This document shows, piece after piece, positions 1-7,383 of a DNA stretch of 11,667 nucleotides. The stretch is from Clostridiales bacterium. GTDB lineage: Bacteria > Bacillota > Clostridia > Christensenellales > Christensenellaceae. Position numbers and translations under genes: made by a program. The DNA lies in the NCBI GenBank assembly GCA_003510345.1, contig DOMW01000223.1, positions 1,020-12,686 of the forward strand. The letters run 5' to 3'. Numbering within the stretch: position 1 is the first letter of the stretch; each line of letters opens with the position of its first letter. The notes under the pieces are model-generated. The model saw only the letters and a list, made by a program, of their open reading frames with translations. It was not told the DNA's origin and did not search any database.

Positions 1-2922
1 AAATCCATTAATATACTGCAAACGGGCTGTATGGGTATCTGCGCGGCGGGGCCTATGGTGCTGGTGGAGCCCGGCCGTATTTTCTATACGAAGCTGACGC
101 CCGAGAAAACGCGCGATATTGTAAACCGCCATCTGAAGGACGGAGAGGTGGCGGAAGAATATACGTTTTTTGACGAATCGCTCAGGCGGCATGTGCCGGT
201 GATCGACGACATTGAGTTTTTCAAAGCGCAGCAAAAACTGGTGCTGGATAATTGCGGCAGTATAGAACACAGCGATATAAAAGCGTACATCGCGCGGGAT
301 GGCTACCTTGCGGCGCAGCAGGCGCTTTCGGGGAAGTCGCCCAAAGAAGTGATCGACGAAGTGAAAAAATCCGGCTTGCGCGGGCGGGGCGGCGCGGGCT
401 TTCCCACCGGGGTAAAGCTGCAAAGCGGGTATGACCAGCCGGCCGACCAGAAGTACATGGTGTGCAACGCGGATGAAGGCGACCCGGGCGCGTTTATGGA
501 CAGGAGCATTATAGAGGGCGATCCGCACGCCGTCATAGAGGGTATGGTTCTATCGGCCTACGCCATCGGCGCGAGCCAGGGCTATGTGTACATCCGCGCC
601 GAATATCCCATCGCGGTGGATAGGCTGACGGCGGCGATCGAAGAAGCGCGCTCTTACGGCCTTTTGGGAAATAACCTGTTTGGCGGCGGGTTTGATTTTG
701 ACCTTGAGATACGCATTGGCGCGGGCGCGTTTGTGTGCGGCGAGGAAACGGCGCTTTTGGCTTCCATTGAAGGGCAGCGCGGCGAGCCGCGGCAAAAGCC
801 CCCCTTCCCGTTTCAGAGCGGTCTGAATGGCTGCCCCACGATCATCGACAATGTCGAAACACTCGCGAATATTCCCAAAATCGTGCGCAGGGGCGGCGAG
901 TGGTACGCCTCTTACGGGCTGCCAAACGCGCCCGGGACCAAGGTGTTCGCGCTTGCGGGCGATGTGGTGAACACGGGGATCATAGAGGTGCCCATCGGTA
1001 CGTCCATAGGCGATATCATCTATAAGATTGGCGGCGGGATACCGGACGGCAAGGACTTTAAAGCGGTGCAGATCGGCGGGCCTTCGGGCGGGTGTATCAC
1101 CAAAAAGAACCTGAACGTGACTGCGGATTATGAATCACTCGATAAACTCGGCGCCATTATGGGTTCGGGCGGCATGGTGGTCATGAACGAAGACACCTGC
1201 ATGGTGGATACGGCGCGGTTCTTCCTCGATTTTATACGCGACGAATCGTGCGGGCAGTGCGCGGCCTGCCGCATCGGCCCCATGCGTATGCTGGAGATAT
1301 TAAAGGATATCACCGAAGGGCGCGGCAAAAAAGGCGATGTGGAGCTTTTGGCCGAGATAGGCGAAACGGTGAAGCAAACATCCCTCTGCGGGTTGGGACA
1401 AAGCGCGGCGAACCCCATCCTTTCCACAATAGAAAACTTCCGCGAGGAATACGACGAGCACATCTTCAAAAAATATTGCCGCGCGGGCGTGTGCAGCGAG
1501 CTTTTCATCTCGCCTTGCGAAAACACCTGCCCGGCAAATGTAAACGTGCCCGGTTACCTCTCGCTGATAGCGGACGGCCAGTTCCAGGAAGCGTACGAGC
1601 TGATCATGCAGGAAAACCCGCTGCCAGCGGTTTGCGGGCGCATCTGCACGCGGCCGTGCGAGATGAAGTGCCGCAGGCGGTCGGTGGATGAAGCTGTCGC
1701 CATACGCGACCTCAAGCGGTTCGCGGCGGATTACGCGTTCAAAAACGAAAAACCGTACGCCATGCGGATGGCATTCCCCAAAAATGGCAAGCGCGTGGCC
1801 GTCATAGGCGCGGGCGCTTCCGGCCTCACATGCGCCTATTACCTTGTGCGCATCGGCTACGATGTGGATGTGCTCGAGGCGGAAAGCGTGGCGGGCGGCG
1901 TGCTGGCGTTCGGCATACCGGAATACAGGCTGCCCAAAGATATTTTGCAGCACGAGATCGGCTTGATAGAAAAAGCGGGCGTAAACATCATTTACAACAA
2001 GGAAGTGGGCCGGAATGTGGACTTTAAGGACTTGCGCGGCTACTACGACGCCATCTATGTGGCCATAGGCACGCAGTTCCCGCAGAAGATGGATATCGCG
2101 GGCGAAGACCTCGCGGGTGTGTTGCCCGGCATAGATTTCCTAAAAGACGTGCATACAAAGCCGGATCTGCGCCTTGAGGGTACGGTGGCTGTGATCGGCG
2201 GCGGCAACACCGCTATCGATTCGGCGCGGACGGCGCTGCGCCTCGGCGCAAACAAGGTCATCGTCGTATACCGCCGGACGGTAGACCAGATGCCCGCTTA
2301 CTACGAAGAAATAGTGGAAGCGATCGAAGAAGGCATCGAGATCATGGAGCTTACCGCGCCCATCAAGTTTTTGGGCGACCATTTGGGGCGCATCACGGGC
2401 ATCGAGTGCCAAAAGATGGAGTTGGGCGATTTCGACGGCTCGGGCAGGCGCAGGGCGGTGAAGATCCCCGGCGATACGTTTGTGCTGGATGTTAAGTATG
2501 TCATTCCGGCTGTCAGCCAATACGCCGACCTCCCGTTCGTTTCAAAGGACGAGATCGGCGTAACAAAATGGGGTACGTTCATCGTGGACGGGGATAACCT
2601 GATGACCACAATGGAAGGCGTGTTCGCGGGGGGTGATGTGGCGCGCGGGCCAGATGAAGTCATACGCGCTATCGCGGACGGCAAGCTTGCGGCGGAATCC
2701 ATCGACAGGTACCTGGGCGGCGACGGTGTGTTGAACAAGGGCGAACCCATTGAGATACCGGATATTTACGACAGCGATGAGGTCGTCACGCACAATCAAT
2801 TTGAGATGGAGATGCTTTCCCCCGAAGAGCGCAAGGATTCCTTCGCCGAGGTGATGCAGGGCTTCCACAAGATCAACGCGATCGCGGAATCCATGCGGTG
2901 CCTGCACTGTGACAGGAGGTAG
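1..2922 (+). CDS. hydB: NuoF/HydB-type NADH-binding flavoprotein fused to GltD/NfnL-type oxidoreductase, 5' partial
   Basis: This is the flavin and nucleotide subunit of a soluble multimeric hydrogenase. The reading frame is open to base 1, and the first codons (TGCMGICAAGP) are the second half of a thioredoxin-like [2Fe-2S] domain, so the ATG at 31 is internal and the true start lies upstream. The NuoF core follows: FMN loop GRGGAGFPTG (382-411), NADEGDPGAF (466-495), CGEETA (736-753), an SLBB-like segment, and the N3-type [4Fe-4S] cysteines CGQCAAC (1249-1269) plus Cys at 1387. After a HydB-like CxxxxC (1477-1494), the usual C-terminal ferredoxin domain is replaced by a GltD module. That module has eight cysteines between 1477 and 1671, FAD motif GAGASG (about 1807), NAD(P) motif GGGNTAID (about 2197), YRR (about 2269) and FAGGD (about 2623). 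It ends in a CxxC (RCLHCD). The domain calls are firm; the redox partners are inferred. The symbol is by analogy with HydABC. Confidence 0.9.
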   Translation, partial: KSINILQTGCMGICAAGPMVLVEPGRIFYTKLTPEKTRDIVNRHLKDGEVAEEYTFFDESLRRHVPVIDDIEFFKAQQKLVLDNCGSIEHSDIKAYIARDGYLAAQQALSGKSPKEVIDEVKKSGLRGRGGAGFPTGVKLQSGYDQPADQKYMVCNADEGDPGAFMDRSIIEGDPHAVIEGMVLSAYAIGASQGYVYIRAEYPIAVDRLTAAIEEARSYGLLGNNLFGGGFDFDLEIRIGAGAFVCGEETALLASIEGQRGEPRQKPPFPFQSGLNGCPTIIDNVETLANIPKIVRRGGEWYASYGLPNAPGTKVFALAGDVVNTGIIEVPIGTSIGDIIYKIGGGIPDGKDFKAVQIGGPSGGCITKKNLNVTADYESLDKLGAIMGSGGMVVMNEDTCMVDTARFFLDFIRDESCGQCAACRIGPMRMLEILKDITEGRGKKGDVELLAEIGETVKQTSLCGLGQSAANPILSTIENFREEYDEHIFKKYCRAGVCSELFISPCENTCPANVNVPGYLSLIADGQFQEAYELIMQENPLPAVCGRICTRPCEMKCRRRSVDEAVAIRDLKRFAADYAFKNEKPYAMRMAFPKNGKRVAVIGAGASGLTCAYYLVRIGYDVDVLEAESVAGGVLAFGIPEYRLPKDILQHEIGLIEKAGVNIIYNKEVGRNVDFKDLRGYYDAIYVAIGTQFPQKMDIAGEDLAGVLPGIDFLKDVHTKPDLRLEGTVAVIGGGNTAIDSARTALRLGANKVIVVYRRTVDQMPAYYEEIVEAIEEGIEIMELTAPIKFLGDHLGRITGIECQKMELGDFDGSGRRRAVKIPGDTFVLDVKYVIPAVSQYADLPFVSKDEIGVTKWGTFIVDGDNLMTTMEGVFAGGDVARGPDEVIRAIADGKLAAESIDRYLGGDGVLNKGEPIEIPDIYDSDEVVTHNQFEMEMLSPEERKDSFAEVMQGFHKINAIAESMRCLHCDRR
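2914..2919 (+). promoter_or_regulatory. Ribosome-binding site of hydA overlapping the upstream stop region
   Basis: AGGAGG lies six bases before the ATG at 2926 and fixes that start. The upstream gene's TAG (2920-2922) sits between this site and the start codon, so a ribosome finishing the first gene ends on the hydA initiation region. This arrangement favours translational coupling and matched subunit amounts. Confidence 0.85.
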
Positions 2923-2925
2923 ATC

Positions 2926-4908
2926 ATGGTTGACTTAACGATTAATAACAAACAGGTGTCCGTTCCGGAAGGGACGAAAATAATAGAAGCCGCGCGGCAG
3001 GCGGGGATCAACATCCCCAGCCTCTGCTATATGAAGGATGTACACACGTCGGGTTCCTGCCGCCTGTGTTCGGTGGAAGTGGAAGGCAGGAAAATGCTGG
3101 TCGCTTCGTGCGTGGCCGAGGTGCAGCCGGATATGGTCGTATACACAAACTCCGCGCGCGTACAAAAAGCGCGCAATATGCTGTATCAGTTGCTTTTATC
3201 CGACCATTCCCAGGATTGCCTTGCGTGCAACCGCAACCAGAACTGCGAGCTGCAAAGCATGGGCGAGCAGCTTGCGGCGGACGAATTGCTTTTCAGCACG
3301 GGCAGCGCCCGCAAAGAGCTGGACATTTCACCCTCTATCACGCGCGACCTCTCCAAGTGCATTTTGTGCAGGCGGTGTGAGACGGCGTGTAACGAAGTGC
3401 AGGGCGTGGGCGTGCTGCACGCGCAGCATCGGGGCTTTGACACCGTGCTGGGGCCGGCGATGGACATGGACCTTGCGGACGCGGATTGCAGCTATTGCGG
3501 GCAATGCACGGTCGTATGCCCGGTGGGCGCGCTCAAGGAAACAGACGCCATTCACAAGGTGTGGGCAGCCATAAACGACCCGTATACGCGTGTGGTGATA
3601 CAGGCGGCGCCCGCCGTGCGCGTGGCGATAGGCGAAATGTTCGGTATGCCGGTGGGTACGCAGGCGACGGGCAAGCTGGCCGCCGCGATGCGCGCGCTCG
3701 GGGTGGACGATGTATTTGACACCGACTGGGCGGCAGACCTCACCATTATGGAAGAAGGGACGGAATTTCTGCACCGGGCCCTTAACGCGGCGCAAGGCAA
3801 AAAGGTTGTGTTGCCTATGATCACAAGCTGTTCGCCCGGATGGATCAAATATGTGGAGCATTATTATCCCGACCTGCTGCCGCACCTTTCCACCTGCAAG
3901 TCGCCGCATATGATGCTGGGGGCAGTCGCGAAAACCTATTACGCGGACAAGATCGGTGTTGACCCGGCGAAGATGTTCGTTGTGTCCGTCATGCCGTGTA
4001 CGGCAAAGAAATTCGAGGTCACGCGCGAGGAAATGTTCACAGGCGGCCACCCGAATGTGGACGCGGTGCTTACCACGCGAGAGCTGGGGCGTATGATCCG
4101 CCAGTTGGGCATCGATTTTGTGGAATTCCCGGACGAGGGGTTTGACGACCCGCTCGGCAGGTCTACCGGCGCGGCGGATATCTTTGGCCTTACGGGCGGC
4201 GTGATGGAAGCGGCGCTGCGCACGGTCTACGCTGTCGTTACGGGCAGGACGCTGCCGTTTGACAACCTGCATGTGCAGCCTATCGTGGGTCTGGAGCAGA
4301 TAAAGGAAGCGTCCATCACCCTTACCGATTTGCTGCCGGAATATAAGGCGCTGGAAGGCTTTACGGTGCGCGTCGCCGTCACAAGCGGCCTCGCCGGAGC
4401 AAAAAAGCTGATGGAGCAGATCAAAGCGGGTGAGTCGCCCTACCACTTTATAGAAGTGATGGGCTGCCCGAACGGCTGCATTATGGGCGGCGGACAGCCG
4501 CGCAGCGAAGACCCGGATACAAAGTTCAAGCGCCAAAAAGCGCTTTACAGCGAAGACGAGGGAAAGGAATTGCGCCAGTCGCATGAAAACCCATCCATTC
4601 AGCAGATCTATAAGGAGTTTTTGGGCGAACCGGGCGGCAAAGTCGCGCACGACCTTTTGCATACGCACTATGTAAAGCGGGGCGACTGGGGTGCCGTGCT
4701 AAAAGACGTGGAGGCGAAAAAGGCCAAAAACAAGGGAAAGAAAAAAGAGCGCACGGGCGGGAAGGGAAATATCCCCTCTTACACGCAGAGCATGGCTGTT
4801 TCCTCGCTGGAAGAAGAGAACGCCAAACTGCGCGATAAGCTTAACGATATCCGCGAAACGGCGGAGATTTATAAGCAGGTGATCGCGGACTACAAGAGCA
4901 AGGAATAG
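2926..4908 (+). CDS. hydA: [FeFe]-hydrogenase catalytic subunit HydA, multimeric NAD(P)-linked type
   Basis: This cytoplasmic subunit makes or consumes H2 at an H-cluster. Its 660 residues contain, in order: a NuoG-like [2Fe-2S] domain (Cys34, 45, 48, 62); a His-Cys [4Fe-4S] site (His94, Cys98, 101, 107); a two-cluster ferredoxin domain (Cys145, 148, 151, 155 and Cys188, 191, 194, 198); and the H-domain. The H-domain signatures are TSCSPGW (300-306), MPCTAKKFE (356-364) and EVMGCPNGC followed by GGGQP (510-525). The small-subunit-like region ends near residue 585. Residues about 590-660 are an extra tail: a Lys-rich linker, then a helical heptad-like stretch from SSLEEENAKL onward. The domain order matches the HydA of trimeric electron-bifurcating enzymes. 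The second cysteine of the common TSCCPGW is Ser303 here. Identity is very secure; bifurcation is inferred from the neighbour and domain plan. The maturases HydE, HydF and HydG are not in the window. Confidence 0.96.
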   Translation: MVDLTINNKQVSVPEGTKIIEAARQAGINIPSLCYMKDVHTSGSCRLCSVEVEGRKMLVASCVAEVQPDMVVYTNSARVQKARNMLYQLLLSDHSQDCLACNRNQNCELQSMGEQLAADELLFSTGSARKELDISPSITRDLSKCILCRRCETACNEVQGVGVLHAQHRGFDTVLGPAMDMDLADADCSYCGQCTVVCPVGALKETDAIHKVWAAINDPYTRVVIQAAPAVRVAIGEMFGMPVGTQATGKLAAAMRALGVDDVFDTDWAADLTIMEEGTEFLHRALNAAQGKKVVLPMITSCSPGWIKYVEHYYPDLLPHLSTCKSPHMMLGAVAKTYYADKIGVDPAKMFVVSVMPCTAKKFEVTREEMFTGGHPNVDAVLTTRELGRMIRQLGIDFVEFPDEGFDDPLGRSTGAADIFGLTGGVMEAALRTVYAVVTGRTLPFDNLHVQPIVGLEQIKEASITLTDLLPEYKALEGFTVRVAVTSGLAGAKKLMEQIKAGESPYHFIEVMGCPNGCIMGGGQPRSEDPDTKFKRQKALYSEDEGKELRQSHENPSIQQIYKEFLGEPGGKVAHDLLHTHYVKRGDWGAVLKDVEAKKAKNKGKKKERTGGKGNIPSYTQSMAVSSLEEENAKLRDKLNDIRETAEIYKQVIADYKSKE

Positions 4909-4965
4909 AGGGTATAGTAGGCTGTAGGGTACCATGCAGCCAGTTACACAAAAGGAATGCCAAAT

Positions 4966-5000
4966 ACAAACGCAAGATACTTTTGCTATCTTGCGTTTGT
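4966..5000. terminator. Hairpin terminator between convergent hydA and the small membrane gene
   Basis: A perfect 14-bp inverted repeat (ACAAACGCAAGATA, 4966-4979, pairing with 4987-5000) encloses a 7-base loop. It lies 57 bases after the hydA stop and 42 bases after the stop of the minus-strand gene. The T-rich run on the plus strand is short (TGTTTCC), and on the minus strand the stem is followed by ATTTGGC and later CCTTTT. It probably serves both directions, but neither T tract is strong. Confidence 0.7.
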
Positions 5001-5042
5001 TGTTTCCTGATGGTCATGTACCGGGTGTTGTTCTCTGCAACG

Positions 5043-5423
5043 CTACGCCCTTTGCGACTGCCTTACGCCAATGAGATAAAGGATAGTGAGCACAATACCT
5101 ACAATACCCAGATAATTTGGGGCGCCGCTGGTAACGCCTATGATAAAACCGACTACCTGCGCAATCAGGATGACAACCGCCATAATAAAACATGCCCCGA
5201 GCTTGCTGCCTCTAATGCCAAAAACACCGCACAGCAGAAAAAGCAGGCCTTCCACGATGCTTAGGAGCGCCGCCAGAATAACGATCGCACCGAGGATACC
5301 GGCGCCAACCCCGGCAACAAGGACGCCGCCCGTCGCGGTTATGATTCCTGCGATCAGTACGATGATACCAAAGATAATAAAGACGATACTCATGATTTTT
5401 AATAAAGTAGACGATGTGGACAT
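5043..5423 (-). CDS. Small four-helix integral membrane protein, function unknown
   Basis: The product is 126 residues and almost wholly hydrophobic. Four likely membrane segments can be seen at about residues 8-30, 35-58, 76-97 and 104-120, with a short basic segment between helices 2 and 3 (RGSK) and a basic C-terminus (RQSQR). There are no conserved polar or metal-binding motifs and no cleavable signal peptide. The start is set by AAGGAGG nine bases upstream (5433-5439) and by a good promoter beyond it. I do not recognise the family; it resembles the many short Gly/Ile/Val-rich membrane proteins of Firmicutes known only as DUFs. It is a single-gene unit, convergent with hydA and divergent from the sugar operon, so there is no strong functional link to either side. 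The plus-strand frames over the same bases are shadows. Confidence 0.8.
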   Translation of the reverse strand: MSTSSTLLKIMSIVFIIFGIIVLIAGIITATGGVLVAGVGAGILGAIVILAALLSIVEGLLFLLCGVFGIRGSKLGACFIMAVVILIAQVVGFIIGVTSGAPNYLGIVGIVLTILYLIGVRQSQRA

Positions 5424-5432
5424 AGAATAATA

Positions 5433-5439
5433 CCTCCTT
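5433..5439 (-). promoter_or_regulatory. Ribosome-binding site of the small membrane protein gene
   Basis: Read on the minus strand this is AAGGAGG, nine bases before the ATG (complement of 5421-5423). It is a near-perfect Shine-Dalgarno match and confirms the start codon. Confidence 0.85.
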
Positions 5440-5452
5440 AGGTTTATACTTA

Positions 5453-5481
5453 ATCTTACAACAATATAGAAAATATGTCAA
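5453..5481 (-). promoter_or_regulatory. Sigma-A-like promoter for the small membrane protein gene
   Basis: On the minus strand there is a perfect -35 TTGACA (5476-5481), a 17-base spacer and a -10 TAAGAT (5453-5458). Transcription would begin near 5446, leaving a leader of about 20 bases that contains only the ribosome-binding site. The local sequence is AT-rich compared with the flanking genes. No operator repeat is apparent. Confidence 0.75.
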
Positions 5482-5552
5482 TTAATAGAAGTGTTGGATA
5501 TTGTGCCCGGATACTGTTCCTGCAATGTCTATTCGCACCGCCCCCGTGTGTC

Positions 5553-5581
5553 TTGTTCCCGTGGTAAATTCATGGTATCAT
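5553..5581 (+). promoter_or_regulatory. Candidate promoter of the nucleotide-sugar operon
   Basis: TTGTTC (5553-5558), a 17-base spacer and TATCAT (5576-5581) give a -10 with five of six consensus bases and a -35 that keeps TTG. It lies about 48 bases before the aminotransferase start and is divergent from the promoter at 5453-5481, with about 70 bases between the two -35 elements. This is the best plus-strand candidate in the gap but is only moderate. Confidence 0.4.
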
Positions 5582-5628
5582 CGAGTTTGTGGTATGAAAA
5601 AATATGAAAACATTGTTTTGGAGCGGTT

Positions 5629-6756
5629 ATGGAATTTCGGGATTTAAAAGCGCAGTATCTGGCGCTAAAGGATGAGATCGACGAGGCGGTCGGCCGGGCG
5701 CTCAGCGGCGGTTCTTTCATACTGGGCGCGCAGGTAGAGGCGCTTGAGCGGGAACTGGCGAGTTATGTGGGCGCGGCGCATTGCGTGACCTGCGCCAACG
5801 GTACGGACGCGCTTTCGCTTGCGCTGATGGTGTGGGGCATAGGCGAGGGCGACGCTGTGTTTGTGCCCGATTTCACGTTTTTCGCCTCGGCGGAAGTGAT
5901 TGCCCGCGCGGGGGCGACGCCTGTGTTTGTGGATATCGACAGCAAGACGTTCAATATGTGCCCAGAGGCGCTTGCGCACGTGGTATCGGTGGTTGAAAAA
6001 GAAGGCGCGCTTACGCCCAAAGCGGTGATCGCGGTGGACTTGTTTGGGCAGCCCGCCGAATACGATAAGCTCCGGCCGGTTTGCGAGGCGCATGGGCTGA
6101 AGCTTCTAGAGGATGGTGCGCAGGGGTTTGGCGGCGCGGCCGGCGAAAAACGCGCGTGTTCCCTGGGCGATATGGGTACGACGTCTTTCTTTCCGGCAAA
6201 ACCGCTGGGCTGCTACGGAGACGGTGGTGCGGTGTTTACAAATTCGGATGAGGAAGCGGCATTGTTGTTTTCGCTGCGCTCGCACGGTAAAGGGAATGAC
6301 CGATATGACAATGTGCGGGTGGGTGTGAACTCCCGGCTGGATACGCTGCAAGCCGCGATACTGCTGGTGAAGCTTCGCGCGTTTCAAAAGAACGAGCTTG
6401 CGCTTGTGAATGAGAAAGCGCAAAGGTATGCCGAACTGCTCACGGACGCCGTAAAAAAGCCGTATATTAAAGGCGGATATCGTTCCAGCTTCGCGCAGTA
6501 TTCCATATTGCTGAAGGACGAGGCGCAGCGTGACGGGCTGAAAGGACACTTAAAAAAGCAGGGGATACCAGCACAAGTCTATTACCCCCGGCCCATGCAC
6601 AGGCAGAAAGCGTTCGCGTATTTAAAGCCGCAGGCATGGGAAAATAAAAACACGGCGGAGGTGTGCGGCCGTATATTGGCGCTGCCTATGGGGCCGTATC
6701 TTTCGGATGAGGATATTGAAACCATATGCGGGCATATCAACGGCTTTTGCCGTTGA
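5629..6756 (+). CDS. wbpE: DegT/DnrJ/EryC1/StrS-family PLP sugar aminotransferase (WbpE-like)
   Basis: This enzyme transfers an amino group, normally from glutamate, to a keto-sugar nucleotide. Here the likely substrate is the 3-keto form of UDP-GlcNAc-uronate, giving the 3-amino sugar. At 375 residues it has normal family length. Visible hallmarks are the phosphate-binding CANGTDAL (55-62), PDFTFFAS (80-87), EDGAQ with Asp162 as the PLP ring-nitrogen partner, and SFFPAKPLG with Lys191 as the Schiff-base lysine. The loops GDGGAVFTN (197-205) and VNSRLDTLQAA (about 233-243) are also typical. The start at 5629 follows a modest GGAG (5620-5623). The next gene begins 45 bases later and is a WbpD-type acetyltransferase, which is the main reason for choosing WbpE over other DegT specificities. 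The fold and mechanism are certain; the substrate is inferred from context. Confidence 0.9.
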   Translation: MEFRDLKAQYLALKDEIDEAVGRALSGGSFILGAQVEALERELASYVGAAHCVTCANGTDALSLALMVWGIGEGDAVFVPDFTFFASAEVIARAGATPVFVDIDSKTFNMCPEALAHVVSVVEKEGALTPKAVIAVDLFGQPAEYDKLRPVCEAHGLKLLEDGAQGFGGAAGEKRACSLGDMGTTSFFPAKPLGCYGDGGAVFTNSDEEAALLFSLRSHGKGNDRYDNVRVGVNSRLDTLQAAILLVKLRAFQKNELALVNEKAQRYAELLTDAVKKPYIKGGYRSSFAQYSILLKDEAQRDGLKGHLKKQGIPAQVYYPRPMHRQKAFAYLKPQAWENKNTAEVCGRILALPMGPYLSDEDIETICGHINGFCR

Positions 6757-6801
6757 AATCGCGCTCTTTGGCGTGTTATACTGTGATGTTAGGAGAAACG
6801 A

Positions 6802-7383
6802 ATGGACTATTTCGTACATGAATCATCTTATATAGACCAGCCCTGCAGCATCGGCAAGGGCACGAAAATATGGCATTTCTGCCATGTGATGCAGGGGTGC
6901 GAGATCGGCGAAAACTGCAATATCGGCCAGAATGTTTGCGTACTTTCCGGCGCGAAGCTGGGGAACAATGTAAAAGTACAAAACAACGTTTCCATCTATG
7001 ACGGCGTGGTTTGTGAAGACGGCGTGTTTTTAGGCCCGTCCTGCGTGTTTACCAATGTGATCAACCCGCGCAGCACGGTGAACCGCAAACAGGAATACAA
7101 ACAAACGCTGGTGAAAGAAGGCGCGAGCATTGGCGCGAACGCCACGATCCTTTGCGGCAATACCATCGGCAGGTACGCGCTGGTGGGGGCGGGCAGCGTG
7201 GTGACGTGCGATGTGCCGGATTACGCGCTCGTCCGCGGCAACCCGGCCCGCGTAACGGGGCATCTATGTAAATGCGGTGAAAAACTGGAGTTCGCGGGGG
7301 ATGCGGAGGCCGCAACCTGTGCGGCGTGCGGCCGCGCGTACAGTAAAGAGAACGGGCATGTGGCGGAAAAGGAAAAGCGATGA
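6802..7383 (+). CDS. wbpD: UDP-2-acetamido-3-amino-glucuronate N-acetyltransferase (WbpD-like)
   Basis: This enzyme acetylates the 3-amino group made by the preceding aminotransferase, using acetyl-CoA, to give UDP-2,3-diacetamido-2,3-dideoxy-glucuronate. The 193 residues form a left-handed beta-helix of hexapeptide repeats (for example IGENCNIGQNV and LGNNVKVQNNV), then the typical loop around NVINPRS (85-91) and a late repeat block ending in VRGNPARVTG (144-153), as in WbpD/WlbB proteins. The C-terminus carries CxCG (156-159) and CxxCG (173-177), a zinc-ribbon-like pair beyond the catalytic helix. The start at 6802 has AGGAGA five bases upstream (6791-6796). The stop TGA overlaps the ATG of the next gene in an ATGA (7380-7383), so the two are translationally coupled. 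The class is very secure, and the substrate is well supported by the neighbours. Confidence 0.9.
   Translation: MDYFVHESSYIDQPCSIGKGTKIWHFCHVMQGCEIGENCNIGQNVCVLSGAKLGNNVKVQNNVSIYDGVVCEDGVFLGPSCVFTNVINPRSTVNRKQEYKQTLVKEGASIGANATILCGNTIGRYALVGAGSVVTCDVPDYALVRGNPARVTGHLCKCGEKLEFAGDAEAATCAACGRAYSKENGHVAEKEKR

Noticed and set aside
1300..1953. Minus-strand open frame of 217 codons within the first gene
   Set aside because: It is a shadow of the NuoF-GltD fusion, with Arg/His/Ala-rich content and no family resemblance.
3328..4668. Long 446-codon open frame on the minus strand inside hydA
   Set aside because: It lies entirely opposite a certain hydrogenase gene, has a His/Arg-rich composition typical of antisense frames in GC-rich coding DNA, and has no recognisable motif.
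4920..4941. Small hairpin (7 bp with one G-U pair) just after the hydA stop
   Set aside because: The stem is weak with an 8-base loop and no T tract; the 14-bp hairpin at 4966-5000 is the better terminator.
4983..5264. Plus-strand open frame of 93 codons after hydA
   Set aside because: It starts inside the terminator hairpin, has no ribosome-binding site and overlaps the well-supported minus-strand membrane protein gene.
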